Below, piece by piece: positions 8,803 through 18,161 of a DNA stretch of 64,000 nt (its first letter is position 1; each line of letters starts with the position of its first letter). The stretch lies in NCBI RefSeq assembly GCF_963678635.1, contig NC_087062.1:86713845-86777844 (forward strand), given 5' to 3'. This DNA comes from Symsagittifera roscoffensis (Eukaryota > Xenacoelomorpha > Acoela > Convolutidae). A model generated the notes under the pieces. The model saw nothing but the letters and a program-made list of their open reading frames with translations, made no database searches and had not been told where the DNA came from. Both the position numbers and the translations under genes were made by a program.

Positions 8803-11136
8803 TCATCTCGCGTTCTTCGCCTTGGAGGTACTGCACCCTGAAGTACTAGATACGGCAAACTGTCTCAACAGTTCCTCTTCATCATCGGAGCTAATCACAA
8901 TCTCCTCCCAAGCCTTCAGCTGTTCGCAGGATCGCATCCATTCTCTTTGCTCTTGCAACCTCTTTGCCCGGTTGGGTAGTGCCTTCACCCTAGATTCCCG
9001 GTTCAAACAAAAGGAGTTGTGCAGGCTCAAGCTCACGTTCTTCGCCAGGTCCTCCTCTAGTATCGATTCCCTCGCCTTGGTATTGTCTCTAGACATTTTA
9101 CCCACTCTCTTCCATCCTGTCGTGATTGCATTACGATGGGTTAACAGGGGTCTCTTGAAAGCTTCCGGCCCAATCTCGGCCTGGAACTGTCGATACTCCT
9201 TTTGATGTTTTCTCATGTGATCTTTCGTTGTCATGTACAACCAAGACGTCAGCGTCGCCCGAAACCATGGGAAGTACCTCAAACGGCTCCAGACATGTCT
9301 GACTTCCGTTGGTATGGCGAATACCTTGCATGCAGTCTCAAACAACTCGAGTCTCCTACTGTAGTCTATCGCGTATATTGACTCAGCCGTTGGCGTCGTC
9401 GCTTCCCGATACCTCGTTATATTCTCTTCTATCCATCTCAGAGCCAACATCGTACTCACTACCAAGAGCGTCACCTTCTGTCGGTGATCCGGTAGTCCGA
9501 TCGACCGGATTTCTTCCATATCCCACACCAGGCAAAGGTTCTTGTGATCTGGATACCACACCGTTTGCGCCAAACAGTGGCATGGGCATTCTCCATGGGT
9601 GATCTCAATGCTCCTGAGGTTACGCTCCCCCGAGGCTTCCAAGAGAGGCTCAAGCTCCATCATTTTCTCATGCATCGTGTCGTTATCTTCCAGGTTTGGA
9701 GCACTTCCCACAGGTTTTCCGATCACGTTTTGTCTCTCGTGATCGCTTGTGTTCTCTCTCTCCAACTTCAAAAGTTCTTCTCCCCAGATTTCACTCAAGT
9801 CATCTCTGAATTCTTTTGGTACTGTCCCTCTGATTTTTCTCAACAACTTGTGCGAGTGATGCGATACCCTAGCCAACCTCACGCACTTGGGCACTGAGAA
9901 GGCCTTGTCCACCAGTACTCTCTGGCTGGATGCTTCCACCATCGCCATGTGCAGTGGGTAGTGACTTCCGCACAAGTTGGCCATCATTGACCCTATCAGG
10001 GATTTTGCGTTCAATGGCAGGCCATAAGCTTCGCTCATGGGAAACCCCATTTCTGCCTCAAGACCAACTTTCCAGCTCCGGATGTGTTTCTGAGTCACCT
10101 GCAACACCCCAGGCCATGATTCTACGCTCAACGCCGTCACCCAATGGTGTTCAGACTCTAGTCTTTCCAATGACTGCAAACTACACATTCTCGAGAAGAA
10201 TCCGAGAGCTGTCGCTATATTCACCATGGTTCTCGCGTAACACTCCGCTACTATTTGCACTTCACTTTTCTCCCTTTCTGTGATGTCTTCGAACCAAGTG
10301 ACCAGGTCTTCTTTTTGAAAGGACAGTATTCTGACGCATGACCGTCCATCGCAGGTGTGCTCTCCGTTTGCACACGTCGAATCCAGACAGCTACCCGGCT
10401 CCAATTTCTTTGCTGACCCGGGATTGTTCGTCTTTTCGCTTGGCTCTTGCATCCGAGGTGAGATTAGCTTATGCAGCACACTCAACTTTGCCAGATCTTC
10501 AGCTTCCGTTGGTGCTAACCTCACTCGCTCGGTGGTTTCCTCGATCAGACTCGCGTGGGGATGTGGACACCAGGAGGGTCTTAGTAGCTTCCATACCACT
10601 CCCAAGTTCGTGGTTAATAAGCCATTTCCATCGCCCATGTTCACTTCAACTCTCTTGTTTGAGCGCGGTATGCTTACCACCTCTGGTGTTTTCTCAAGAA
10701 TCAGGCCCAAGCTCGGCCCCTCTTTTTCCACCGCGTCTATTTCCATTATTTTTTCTGTCCAAAACTTCAGTAGCTCCGCTACCTCATGGTTTCTGTGGGC
10801 GCCTCCAGTTTCCGAGTCTAAGAAGGGATTGTAGGCTATTCCCATTACTCCCGACACATATTGGTATTCCTCCTTCTCGCTGAGTCTCGAGTACTGCTCT
10901 GACGAGGCCAGGTTACGGTGAACATCATGTTCTTCTTCGAACTTCTTATTATAAAACCTCCGCACCTCGTCTAGCTTTCTGTGGTTCTCTAGGGATTGTC
11001 TGGAACCATCTTCCTTTTCTATTCCCGTACTCTGATACACGTTCAAGATGATCGTCGAGACTCTTTTTTCCATGGTTTTACTTCCACTTGCTCTCTGTTG
11101 GCATGCCAGGATGGTGCTATCAGACATCATCGACAT
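8803..11136 (-). CDS. Element A ORF3, C-terminal segment (777 aa, function unknown)
   Basis: The frame is the same as that of the preceding 590-aa segment, from which it is separated by one TGA and ATA before the first ATG (11136). I recognise no known domain. Conserved with elements B and C are GIAYNPFL, a segment ending PSWCPHP, a Cys/His cluster (PGSCLDSTC...EHTCDGRSC: C-x4-C-x4-H-x-C-x4-C), FSVPKCVRLAR, and a second Cys/His stretch, HGECPCHCLAQTVWYP. The cluster suggests metal binding. The C-terminal ~90 residues are basic (RAKRLQEQREWMR) then acidic. There is no signal peptide or convincing membrane helix. B reads through the position of A's TGA with a sense codon, so the segment is normally part of a longer polyprotein. 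Confidence 0.75.
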   Translation of the reverse strand: MSMMSDSTILACQQRASGSKTMEKRVSTIILNVYQSTGIEKEDGSRQSLENHRKLDEVRRFYNKKFEEEHDVHRNLASSEQYSRLSEKEEYQYVSGVMGIAYNPFLDSETGGAHRNHEVAELLKFWTEKIMEIDAVEKEGPSLGLILEKTPEVVSIPRSNKRVEVNMGDGNGLLTTNLGVVWKLLRPSWCPHPHASLIEETTERVRLAPTEAEDLAKLSVLHKLISPRMQEPSEKTNNPGSAKKLEPGSCLDSTCANGEHTCDGRSCVRILSFQKEDLVTWFEDITEREKSEVQIVAECYARTMVNIATALGFFSRMCSLQSLERLESEHHWVTALSVESWPGVLQVTQKHIRSWKVGLEAEMGFPMSEAYGLPLNAKSLIGSMMANLCGSHYPLHMAMVEASSQRVLVDKAFSVPKCVRLARVSHHSHKLLRKIRGTVPKEFRDDLSEIWGEELLKLERENTSDHERQNVIGKPVGSAPNLEDNDTMHEKMMELEPLLEASGERNLRSIEITHGECPCHCLAQTVWYPDHKNLCLVWDMEEIRSIGLPDHRQKVTLLVVSTMLALRWIEENITRYREATTPTAESIYAIDYSRRLELFETACKVFAIPTEVRHVWSRLRYFPWFRATLTSWLYMTTKDHMRKHQKEYRQFQAEIGPEAFKRPLLTHRNAITTGWKRVGKMSRDNTKARESILEEDLAKNVSLSLHNSFCLNRESRVKALPNRAKRLQEQREWMRSCEQLKAWEEIVISSDDEEELLRQFAVSSTSGCSTSKAKNAR

Positions 11137-11139
11137 TAT

Positions 11140-12912
11140 TCATCTCAAGAAACACGTGGCATCCTTTCTTCTAGCCAGGCTCAAGCCTGAATTGTCCCTG
11201 GCTACGTGTTGCATCAGTGCCTGATACACATCTAGCTTCTTGCTTCCCAACTTCAGCCTGTCATACGAGGTCAGTGTCTCCAACTCTATTCCCACCAGAC
11301 TCCAGGTGAACATTAATTGTCCTGCAGTCCTAACGAAGGGATTCGCCATTAATGGTGGTGCTGATGAGGGTGTCCTCATTGCTTCTTCAAAATGATCCTT
11401 CAACAAACTCTGCCAGGACCTCTTCAGATGATTTGCCATTTCTATTTTATTGACCTCGGCCTTTTGCTGGGTGGCCCAATTGCGTCGCTTGCGAGCTACT
11501 CCATTGTCCAACTTCTTCCAGCAGTCCTCCATTTCTTTCAATGTTTCAAGGGCCACCCACCACGTCCGGGAAGTGTTCCTCGTCTTGTTCCTCTCCAATG
11601 GATCACTCGTCGCTTGCTTGCCCATGTCCTGATGTGCCTTCGAGATCCATTCTTTGCCGATATCCACTTCCCATGTCTGTCCGTTCGTTGAACCTCTCTT
11701 TACGTTTATCTTCTGAGGCTTAAAGTCTTCCTCCGATGTCGAACTGGTGGAAGTCTCTATTTCCCTCTCTACTTCAAGTGGTCTTCTGAGCTCTGAGCTG
11801 TTCTTGTATGCCGCCGTCTTGCATCGAGCCAATACCATGGGCGCCGTCTCTCTCAAGTTTCCTTCCGAAACAGCATCCACTGAAGGATTACCCAATCCTT
11901 CTACTTCTCTCTTCCTCTTGCGAGTCTTCACATCTCTGCTTGAGGGTGTTGTAGCTACCATCACCGATTCGACCTCTCTGTCCAATCCTTCCAACTCTTG
12001 CCTCCCCCCTGCTCGAGCCTTAAGGATATTAGTACTTTTAATTATATTACTAGTCCCAACCTTATCCCTTTTTATATCATCAACTCTTTTATCTACAGTT
12101 TTTTGTTTCAGAGTAGAGCTGTCCTCACATTTTTCTTCTCTAGTCTTCGATCGTGAATTCCTCAGCTCTACCAGCTTGCTCAGCAGCTCTTTTCTCGCCT
12201 TCTCATCCAGGCCCGTTCCTATCAGAAGCGGTTCTCCAAATCTTACGACTGTGTCCCACAGTTCCTCCTTGAATTTGTCCAGCGTCGTCTCGCTGCCCAC
12301 TTCTTGATTGAAATCTTCCAAGAACTCCTGCCAAGCATCGTCCTTCAGAGATCCCAGGATCATGTCCCTGTTCCCTTCGAACGTGTTCCTTTCCCTTTCC
12401 TCCGAGCTCAAGAGTAACATCCCCATATTGAAAGTCTCACCTGCCAATGGCAATTCCAGGTTCTTCCGGGGGGACGGATTCAGAGGTGGGCTGGCAGTAT
12501 CTGCCCAATTCTCCTCGCTCAAGTCTTTCAACAGCTCTTGAGTGGTGAGCTCCTCCCCTGATGGCCCTGGTTCAGGCGTATTCCCCACTTCCATGTCTTC
12601 ACCGGCTTCACTGAGAGTTTCATCCATACTCTCTTCTTCTGATTCATTTCTCCTTCTCTCGAGAATTCTTTTGAATCGGTCCTCAACGGGTCCACTCCTC
12701 TTGTCTCCAGGCGTGTCCACTGACAGTGGTGATGGTGTCGCAGGGTCCAGTTTCTTGTATTCCGTCAGAGCTACATGCAGTTGACCTGCGGCATCTAGTT
12801 CTTTTCCCTCCTGTCTCATTTCTACCTGTTCTAAGCCATAGGGTGCCTTATATTTTCTCGTTGCAAATTTCATATCGTCCACCAATGCGACAAGCCCCTC
12901 CATCATGATCAT
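11140..12912 (-). CDS. Element A ORF3, acidic middle segment (590 aa, function unknown)
   Basis: The first ATG (12912) follows the TGA of the upstream segment by 12 nt, in the same frame. The N-terminal third is acidic and serine-rich (for example NESEEESMDETLSEAGEDME) and looks disordered. The middle has a helical block (DKFKEELWDTVVRFGEPLLI) conserved in B as a similar 'EEVWTVVQSYGTQ' stretch. A basic patch, KTRKRKREVEG, could be a nuclear localisation signal. The C-terminal ~110 residues (LMANPFVRTAGQLMFTWSLVGIELE) are the best conserved part, matching VAVPYVRTELQLRFAWCMMG in B. No enzymatic motif is visible. It may be structural or a linker within the ORF3 polyprotein. Confidence 0.72.
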   Translation of the reverse strand: MIMMEGLVALVDDMKFATRKYKAPYGLEQVEMRQEGKELDAAGQLHVALTEYKKLDPATPSPLSVDTPGDKRSGPVEDRFKRILERRRNESEEESMDETLSEAGEDMEVGNTPEPGPSGEELTTQELLKDLSEENWADTASPPLNPSPRKNLELPLAGETFNMGMLLLSSEERERNTFEGNRDMILGSLKDDAWQEFLEDFNQEVGSETTLDKFKEELWDTVVRFGEPLLIGTGLDEKARKELLSKLVELRNSRSKTREEKCEDSSTLKQKTVDKRVDDIKRDKVGTSNIIKSTNILKARAGGRQELEGLDREVESVMVATTPSSRDVKTRKRKREVEGLGNPSVDAVSEGNLRETAPMVLARCKTAAYKNSSELRRPLEVEREIETSTSSTSEEDFKPQKINVKRGSTNGQTWEVDIGKEWISKAHQDMGKQATSDPLERNKTRNTSRTWWVALETLKEMEDCWKKLDNGVARKRRNWATQQKAEVNKIEMANHLKRSWQSLLKDHFEEAMRTPSSAPPLMANPFVRTAGQLMFTWSLVGIELETLTSYDRLKLGSKKLDVYQALMQHVARDNSGLSLARRKDATCFLR

Positions 12913-12924
12913 CCTGCCATCATC

Positions 12925-15900
12925 TCATATGGGTAGCATGTTCTCAAGTCCCTCCTGCTCAAGAGCTCTCAAGACCTTTCGCACCTCATATCCGGGGGGT
13001 TGCGAACCTCTCCTATTTTTCGCTTTCGTCGTCCACGAATTTACCTTCGCCTCGCTAGTATGGAAGTAGACCGCCGCCGTGTAGCCGATGAACAGGGGGT
13101 CCCAGCCATCAGTGAAATACTTCTGCATTTCCTCCGTCGTCATCCTCGCCATTATGCAGGGAACTACCAAGGGACTGTTCATTCCTAAGGTCATCCTCCT
13201 GACTATTGGGAACTCAGGCATGGTGGCTGGGAGGATTTCTTTCTCCATTATGGTCTCCAGCTCCCTCTTCACCAGTGCGAAGCACTCCTTCCAGGCAGGA
13301 ATTCTCAAAATCCCTCGTCCGTCTGCCGTCAATGGGTTCAAGTTCCAGAACTTGGTATACATTTCGATGGGACCCTCTCGCTTGCCTCCCATTCTACATT
13401 GCATTTGCCCCCTGAAGTTGTACACTATTAGCTGGGCATCTTTCACCTTTCCAAATAGTACCGTGTTGCTCATTCGCGCTCTGAGCACCTCCTGCTGACA
13501 CCAATTTAACGCCGTCCCATCCAGTATACTGATAAGACTCAAGTGCGTTACAGAGTGACGATACGTTGTCACCAGGGGATCTGGGAACGCGTACGTCACT
13601 GCTGGACCATAAATGCAGGTCACCACCTCCTCTAGGCCCCGGATTATCCCCATTGGGTCCGACCTCATTGCCAGGCATAGGTCCGTCAGCAGAGGCATCC
13701 CTCTATTCGTCTTCTTCCATTCTTCTCTCGAGGTTGGATTCTCATCTTCACCCGTCATGTGCCGATTCTGCATCATGAGGTATTGCACCAACAACGTCTT
13801 CAACCCCGCGGCACACTTGTAGGAGCTGGTTTCAATGCTCGAGTGGACTCTCCCCATAGACAGAGGCTCTCCATATTCCATTAATCGATGAAACGACACC
13901 AATTCCCCATGGGTCAAGAGTAATAGTGCCAGGTACCCATCAACTCGAAGTGTCTCCACTCCTCGACTAAACATGTATGCTGGGCCCATGTTGAACAAGT
14001 ATCTGGGGTAAACCAAATACAAAGCCAAGAGCAGGCTGATGGGCATGCCCAGTATCTCCTGCACGAAGGCTCCAAAGATAGTCGCCGTGGTGCCGAACAT
14101 TCCTGCCATGAATTCCTTCTCCCAGCAAGGACTCAAGAACTTGAGAATCTCATAATCCCTCCTAGTCCTCAATTCACCCTTGGCGTGCTCTCTCCAGAAC
14201 CCTCCAATCGTCACTTCATTGGCGGCCGAGACAAATCTAGCCACCGTCATGTCTCTTGTTTCGGCCAGCTCCAGTTGTTTCTCCAGAAAACTCCAGACTT
14301 GTTTCACGAGGGGTGGTGCTTCCTCCCTCGTCTTGTTCGTGGCGTTCTCCAGCCTTGGTGTCAAAAATGGCCACCAGCCATTCTCTTGAGTTAATCGATA
14401 TTTCATCGATTCTAATTGCTTTTCCGTCTCGGCCACATTTCTTCTCTCGTTACTGGGACCTCTAGACTTGCTGGTGGAGTTTGTGATCTTCACATCCATA
14501 CTCCGAAACCACAAGCTGGCCGTCAATTGGCTTATCGCCGGGTGATCGTCCCCAATGACTGGGCTGAACTTGAGTTGCCTGGCAAAGTTCGATATCTCTA
14601 GCAAGAGCACCTCGTCTAATACGATCAGGATGTCGGCTAGTCCATAAAAGCCACTCAGTGCATGAGATATGTCCGCCCATGCCGCCGCCAATTCTGACTT
14701 GCGAAGCCTCAGGTTCGATGGCTCCAACTCCCGATTGGGGGCTGCCATTAGAATCCGCCATTCATTCCCTTCTGCTATCAGGATCAAGACCGCGTACACG
14801 AATTGTAGCGCGGGTGGCATATTCGCGTATCCAGGGGATGTGGTAAACACCACCTTCGTCTTGGACCCAAATCTCGAGACAACACTCTCTTGCACTTCAT
14901 TCATCGCCGCAAACAACGCCTGAATGGCTTCCCATATCTTCCTCGATGTCGGAATTTCATCGCCCTTTAGTTTCTCAAGAAGTCCCATCGCGTGCAGGTG
15001 ATCATTCATTCCTGCAAACAATAGCAGCTCAGGTTCACAGGGCATCTCCGACTTTATTGCCACCACCAGAGTTAACATCTGATTTAATTCAGCTCCTGGC
15101 AAAGAGTATATCAGAGTCTCCGGCCAGAACAACTTGGGAGACGTTCCTTCGAAGTCTGATCCCGCCACAATGACTACTCTCGCAGCAGCTGGATCTGCTC
15201 TATCATAAACTGCCAGGGTTTTGGCCAGCTGGGTGCTGCCACAGGGCTTCCCGTACCTGGGATCTTCCGCCAATTTCGAGCCTTCGTAAGCGGCATCCGG
15301 CAATTCCATCGATCCTGGATTGAGTAGCTTGTCCACCACTTTCAACTGTGCCGGGGTCGCCAACCTGATCCTGGCGATGCTCGTTCGGTGCTTGGGAGGT
15401 TCTGTTATAAGTCCAGGTCTCCCCAGCAGCTTGAGAGGTCGGTAGTTAATGGGTCCCATGATCGCTTTTGTGGGAATTCCAGTCAGGTCTGTGGTCTCCA
15501 TCAATTTCGTTCTCGAGAAGTGCGCCTCATGAGCTTTCAACCAGTCCACGCAATGATGTCTATTCAAATCCTCGTGCGACACTCGTTCAATCCCCAGGGT
15601 TTCCGCCAATTCTCGCCTGCATTCCAAACTCTCTAGGTCCAGTTCTTTCACCTTCTCAGGATATCTCAAGCGAGCGGTCTCCATAGACCTCTTTTCCCGC
15701 TTGCTCTCTGCCACTACCACTGAGGACATCGCCGAGCCTGGAGGTGTTGATGACATCACCTTCTCAGACTCCATTGGCGTGGCACTCTGCAATCGGGTCT
15801 GGATGCTCCTCGAACCGTCTCTAGCGTCAACTCTCGTTCCCAAGCGACCAGACAAGGCCCTTGAGGCAAGGAATGGTGGGTTCGGAGGTGGTCCTAATAT

Positions 15901-16161
15901 AAATTGGGCTGTCTCTAGCAGATCCGACTCTAGCGTGTTTATGTGTTCCTGGAAGACGTCGTTCAGCCACTCCGCTCCCCTTGGCCTATCAAAATGGATT
16001 CCATCATTGGAGGTGTCTTCAGGGAATCCCTTTTTCTCCATGCGCTCCGCTACGTCCAACAGTCTGACAGGAAGCACACTCTTCCGGTGTATGTCTCGGA
16101 TCACCTTGTTTAGGTTCCGCACCTTCTCGTTCATCTCCAAGGCGTGCTGATCAAACATCAT
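12925..16161 (-). CDS. Element A ORF3, SGNH C-terminus plus second SGNH-like domain (1078 aa)
   Basis: The first ~70 residues complete the SGNH hydrolase begun in the upstream frame: block V is DGIHFDRPRGAEWLN near residue 55, supplying the catalytic Asp and His. Around residues 325-520 a second domain shows a similar layout (ARVVIVAGSDFEG, then LLFAGMNDHLH, then VVFTTSPGY, then DDHPAI). The nucleophile block reads GSD instead of GDS, and B has NSE, so this copy is probably inactive. The remaining ~500 residues are conserved in B and C (PLLTDLCLAMRSDPMGIIRG, DGTALNWCQQEVL) without a family I can name. A hydrophobic stretch near 14030-14090 (PISLLLALYLVYP) is short and not a convincing membrane anchor. 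A one-base break separates this frame from 16185-17405, and a single TGA ends it. Confidence 0.82.
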   Translation of the reverse strand: MMFDQHALEMNEKVRNLNKVIRDIHRKSVLPVRLLDVAERMEKKGFPEDTSNDGIHFDRPRGAEWLNDVFQEHINTLESDLLETAQFILGPPPNPPFLASRALSGRLGTRVDARDGSRSIQTRLQSATPMESEKVMSSTPPGSAMSSVVVAESKREKRSMETARLRYPEKVKELDLESLECRRELAETLGIERVSHEDLNRHHCVDWLKAHEAHFSRTKLMETTDLTGIPTKAIMGPINYRPLKLLGRPGLITEPPKHRTSIARIRLATPAQLKVVDKLLNPGSMELPDAAYEGSKLAEDPRYGKPCGSTQLAKTLAVYDRADPAAARVVIVAGSDFEGTSPKLFWPETLIYSLPGAELNQMLTLVVAIKSEMPCEPELLLFAGMNDHLHAMGLLEKLKGDEIPTSRKIWEAIQALFAAMNEVQESVVSRFGSKTKVVFTTSPGYANMPPALQFVYAVLILIAEGNEWRILMAAPNRELEPSNLRLRKSELAAAWADISHALSGFYGLADILIVLDEVLLLEISNFARQLKFSPVIGDDHPAISQLTASLWFRSMDVKITNSTSKSRGPSNERRNVAETEKQLESMKYRLTQENGWWPFLTPRLENATNKTREEAPPLVKQVWSFLEKQLELAETRDMTVARFVSAANEVTIGGFWREHAKGELRTRRDYEILKFLSPCWEKEFMAGMFGTTATIFGAFVQEILGMPISLLLALYLVYPRYLFNMGPAYMFSRGVETLRVDGYLALLLLTHGELVSFHRLMEYGEPLSMGRVHSSIETSSYKCAAGLKTLLVQYLMMQNRHMTGEDENPTSREEWKKTNRGMPLLTDLCLAMRSDPMGIIRGLEEVVTCIYGPAVTYAFPDPLVTTYRHSVTHLSLISILDGTALNWCQQEVLRARMSNTVLFGKVKDAQLIVYNFRGQMQCRMGGKREGPIEMYTKFWNLNPLTADGRGILRIPAWKECFALVKRELETIMEKEILPATMPEFPIVRRMTLGMNSPLVVPCIMARMTTEEMQKYFTDGWDPLFIGYTAAVYFHTSEAKVNSWTTKAKNRRGSQPPGYEVRKVLRALEQEGLENMLPI

Positions 16162-16184
16162 GTTATAGGGGACCGTACATACTG

Positions 16185-17405
16185 TCAGCAGGATGGGTCC
16201 ATCTGGATCCTCAGCTCCTCAAGAAGGCAGCTCATCTTGTCGTACAGCCTCGTTATTTTCCTCGCTTCTCCCCTTGACACATCGTTTGTCCCGATCATCA
16301 GGGTCACCGTGTATACTTTAGTCATCCCTAGCATGTCCAGGGTTGCCAACATCTGTGGCGTGGCAGCTCCAGCGAAACTCAAGATTCCTGTCTGCCAATG
16401 CGACTGGATCCGGGTAAACACCCGCACCAGGCTGTCCCCTATGATTAGGTGAACTGCACCCTCTGGCACACGAGGTGGCGCGAGATACTCCACCCAGGCT
16501 GCATCATGGAAGCAGTCCCTCCTGGCTCCCTGTTCCGCACTCCAATCCAGTCGATTGTGCCTGTGGTACCTTCCCTCTGTATTTTTCTTATAACTCGAGA
16601 TCACGACGCTCCTGACCGGCTGTTCCCTCCAAGTTGGGGGAAGCTCCGGTCTTGCCGATCTTTCACGGTTTTTCTGCTGTAATTTCTCGCCTAGCTCTTT
16701 CAGGCGTGATGAGCCGCCACTCACCTGACTGTCGCTCGAGGTCGAGGTTGGGGTATATCCCGGCAGCACCACATCCATTAGTGGACGTACAGGTTGTGTC
16801 TCTAGGCCACGCAAGGAAGGCGTCGCGTCATTCGGTAGCCAGACTTCCAACCCTTCACTCATGTGTTCTCTGGCCTCACGGTCAAGGTTGAACCGTCCTC
16901 TTGCCCTGGGAGCTTCATCCACCTCCATGCGCGACTCTGGCCTCGAGCTGGTCACCACTCGCTCCTTCGGCCTGGCTCCCTTCTGTGCGTCAAGCTCATG
17001 TTGTCGCTGTTCTATTCTCTCCAACTCCGACTTCAGTTGATCACGATTCGCGGCGCTCACCCGCACCCTTAGTTCTTGCTGATGTTCAACTTTTAGCACC
17101 TCAAGTAACCTCAGAGTCTGATCTCGCTCGTTGACTGCCTGGTCTCTCTCCAGCTGAATCTTCTCCCGATCCAGCTTCGCCTGATCCCGATCGAGGTTTG
17201 CCCTGTTCCTTTCCTTCTGCGCCTTCTCGAGCTCTTTCTTTAGAACACCCAGATCCGGATATGCCTCGGTCGTCTGTTGCGCTCGCGTCATCGACGGCAC
17301 CCTACTCAAGCCCTGGCTTGTAGATCTTCCTGTTGGCCTAGCCGGTAGTGGGAACTCCCCTGCGCCATATTCAGTGTTGTTACTCAGGCCAGGATTCCTC
17401 GCCAA
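16185..17405 (-). CDS. Element A ORF3, coiled coil and SGNH (GDSL) hydrolase N-terminal part
   Basis: The first codon shown is TTG, because the frame is really a continuation of 17407-17661 after an indel in a G4 run near 17413. Residues ~50-145 form a long charged coiled coil with DRDQAKLDREKIQLERDQ repeats. Residues ~318-400 start an SGNH hydrolase: block I LIIGDSLVRVF with the serine nucleophile, block II glycine in SFAGAAT, and block III IGTNDVSRG with the asparagine. SGNH enzymes are mostly esterases or deacetylases acting on acyl or acetyl groups. The frame stops at 16185 after QMDPSC, and the rest of the domain is one frame over (12925-16161), a one-base break. Element B carries all blocks in one frame. 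The substrate is unknown. Confidence 0.88.
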   Translation of the reverse strand: MARNPGLSNNTEYGAGEFPLPARPTGRSTSQGLSRVPSMTRAQQTTEAYPDLGVLKKELEKAQKERNRANLDRDQAKLDREKIQLERDQAVNERDQTLRLLEVLKVEHQQELRVRVSAANRDQLKSELERIEQRQHELDAQKGARPKERVVTSSRPESRMEVDEAPRARGRFNLDREAREHMSEGLEVWLPNDATPSLRGLETQPVRPLMDVVLPGYTPTSTSSDSQVSGGSSRLKELGEKLQQKNRERSARPELPPTWREQPVRSVVISSYKKNTEGRYHRHNRLDWSAEQGARRDCFHDAAWVEYLAPPRVPEGAVHLIIGDSLVRVFTRIQSHWQTGILSFAGAATPQMLATLDMLGMTKVYTVTLMIGTNDVSRGEARKITRLYDKMSCLLEELRIQMDPSC

Positions 17406-17406
17406 G

Positions 17407-17661
17407 TCAAAGCCCCTTACTCCTCCATCTGGTCTGTTCTTGGTTTGATATACCCTCGGTGGTGTACCCGATCATCAAGACAGCCTCCGTTGCAGACTCC
17501 CTGCACTCACCCTGGTCTTCCAATTGGAGGATGGCATTCAGCATTACTGCCATTCTCTCGTCTATCTGGGAGTAGTCCAGGTCCCTCAGGCGTCTGTACA
17601 GCTCATCAAGAGTGGGCTTCTTCAGGGCCGCGGGCATGGAATTCCAGAATCGGTCTGCCAT
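17407..17661 (-). CDS. Element A ORF3, N-terminal helical segment (84 aa)
   Basis: The ORF starts at an ATG (17661) and encodes a helical segment around DELYRRLRDLDYSQIDERM. Element B has the same segment (DAIYRRLIDRDFALED) fused in one frame to its coiled coil, so the stop at 17407 reflects an indel rather than the true end of the protein. A TATATA lies about 25 nt upstream of the ATG. Whether ORF3 is made from a spliced or internally initiated RNA cannot be told from sequence. Confidence 0.7.
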   Translation of the reverse strand: MADRFWNSMPAALKKPTLDELYRRLRDLDYSQIDERMAVMLNAILQLEDQGECRESATEAVLMIGYTTEGISNQEQTRWRSKGL

Positions 17662-18161
17662 TCTTCGTGACTTCGGGATGTATATAGGTATGTGTTAACC
17701 AACTCAAGAATTACCCAACCGACTTAAGTATTACCCAACTCAAGAGTTCTCTAGAAACGTTCCCTTGCAAATACTTGCTGTAGGTGCGGATTATCGCGAG
17801 TTCAATCAAGATTTCCCTTTCTGTTTCTCGCTTCGAGTATAGTTGGATTTTCAACTTTGTTTTTCAAACTTGATCTGAAAACAGAAAGCATATTAAAACT
17901 TAACATGTCATGTTCCTAACCTAGAAGCCCCCCTTCTACCAGTACGAATAAAATCTTATCATTCTCATATCACTTAAAACAATTCAATTGGAATTTCCTT
18001 AAAAGCATGCAGATTCATTTTATGTTTTAGCACCGTTAACTCTTTTTAAAATTCAATTGTCATGCCAATCATATCTTAAGATCCCTTTACCTGCGCCGCA
18101 CCCCAGTACCTAACTCAAGACTCCTCCCTCACACCCGACTCGATACCCCCATGTACCCGAC
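17662..18161 (-). other. Element A pol-ORF3 intergenic spacer
   Basis: A 500-bp AT-rich gap without ORFs separates pol from ORF3. Element B has an equivalent 403-bp gap at the same place. A spacer of this kind would suit a splice acceptor or internal promoter, but I cannot identify either. CTCAAG occurs four times in it. Confidence 0.6.

Noticed and set aside
12925-16161. ORF3 as a classical envelope glycoprotein
   Set aside because: No signal peptide, convincing transmembrane helix, furin-type site or fusion-peptide pattern was seen. The env-like position is the only support.
17700-17750. Similarity to the nematode spliced leader SL1 (ATTACCCAACTCAAGAG)
   Set aside because: It is on the antisense strand of the element, matches only partly, and lacks SL RNA structure.
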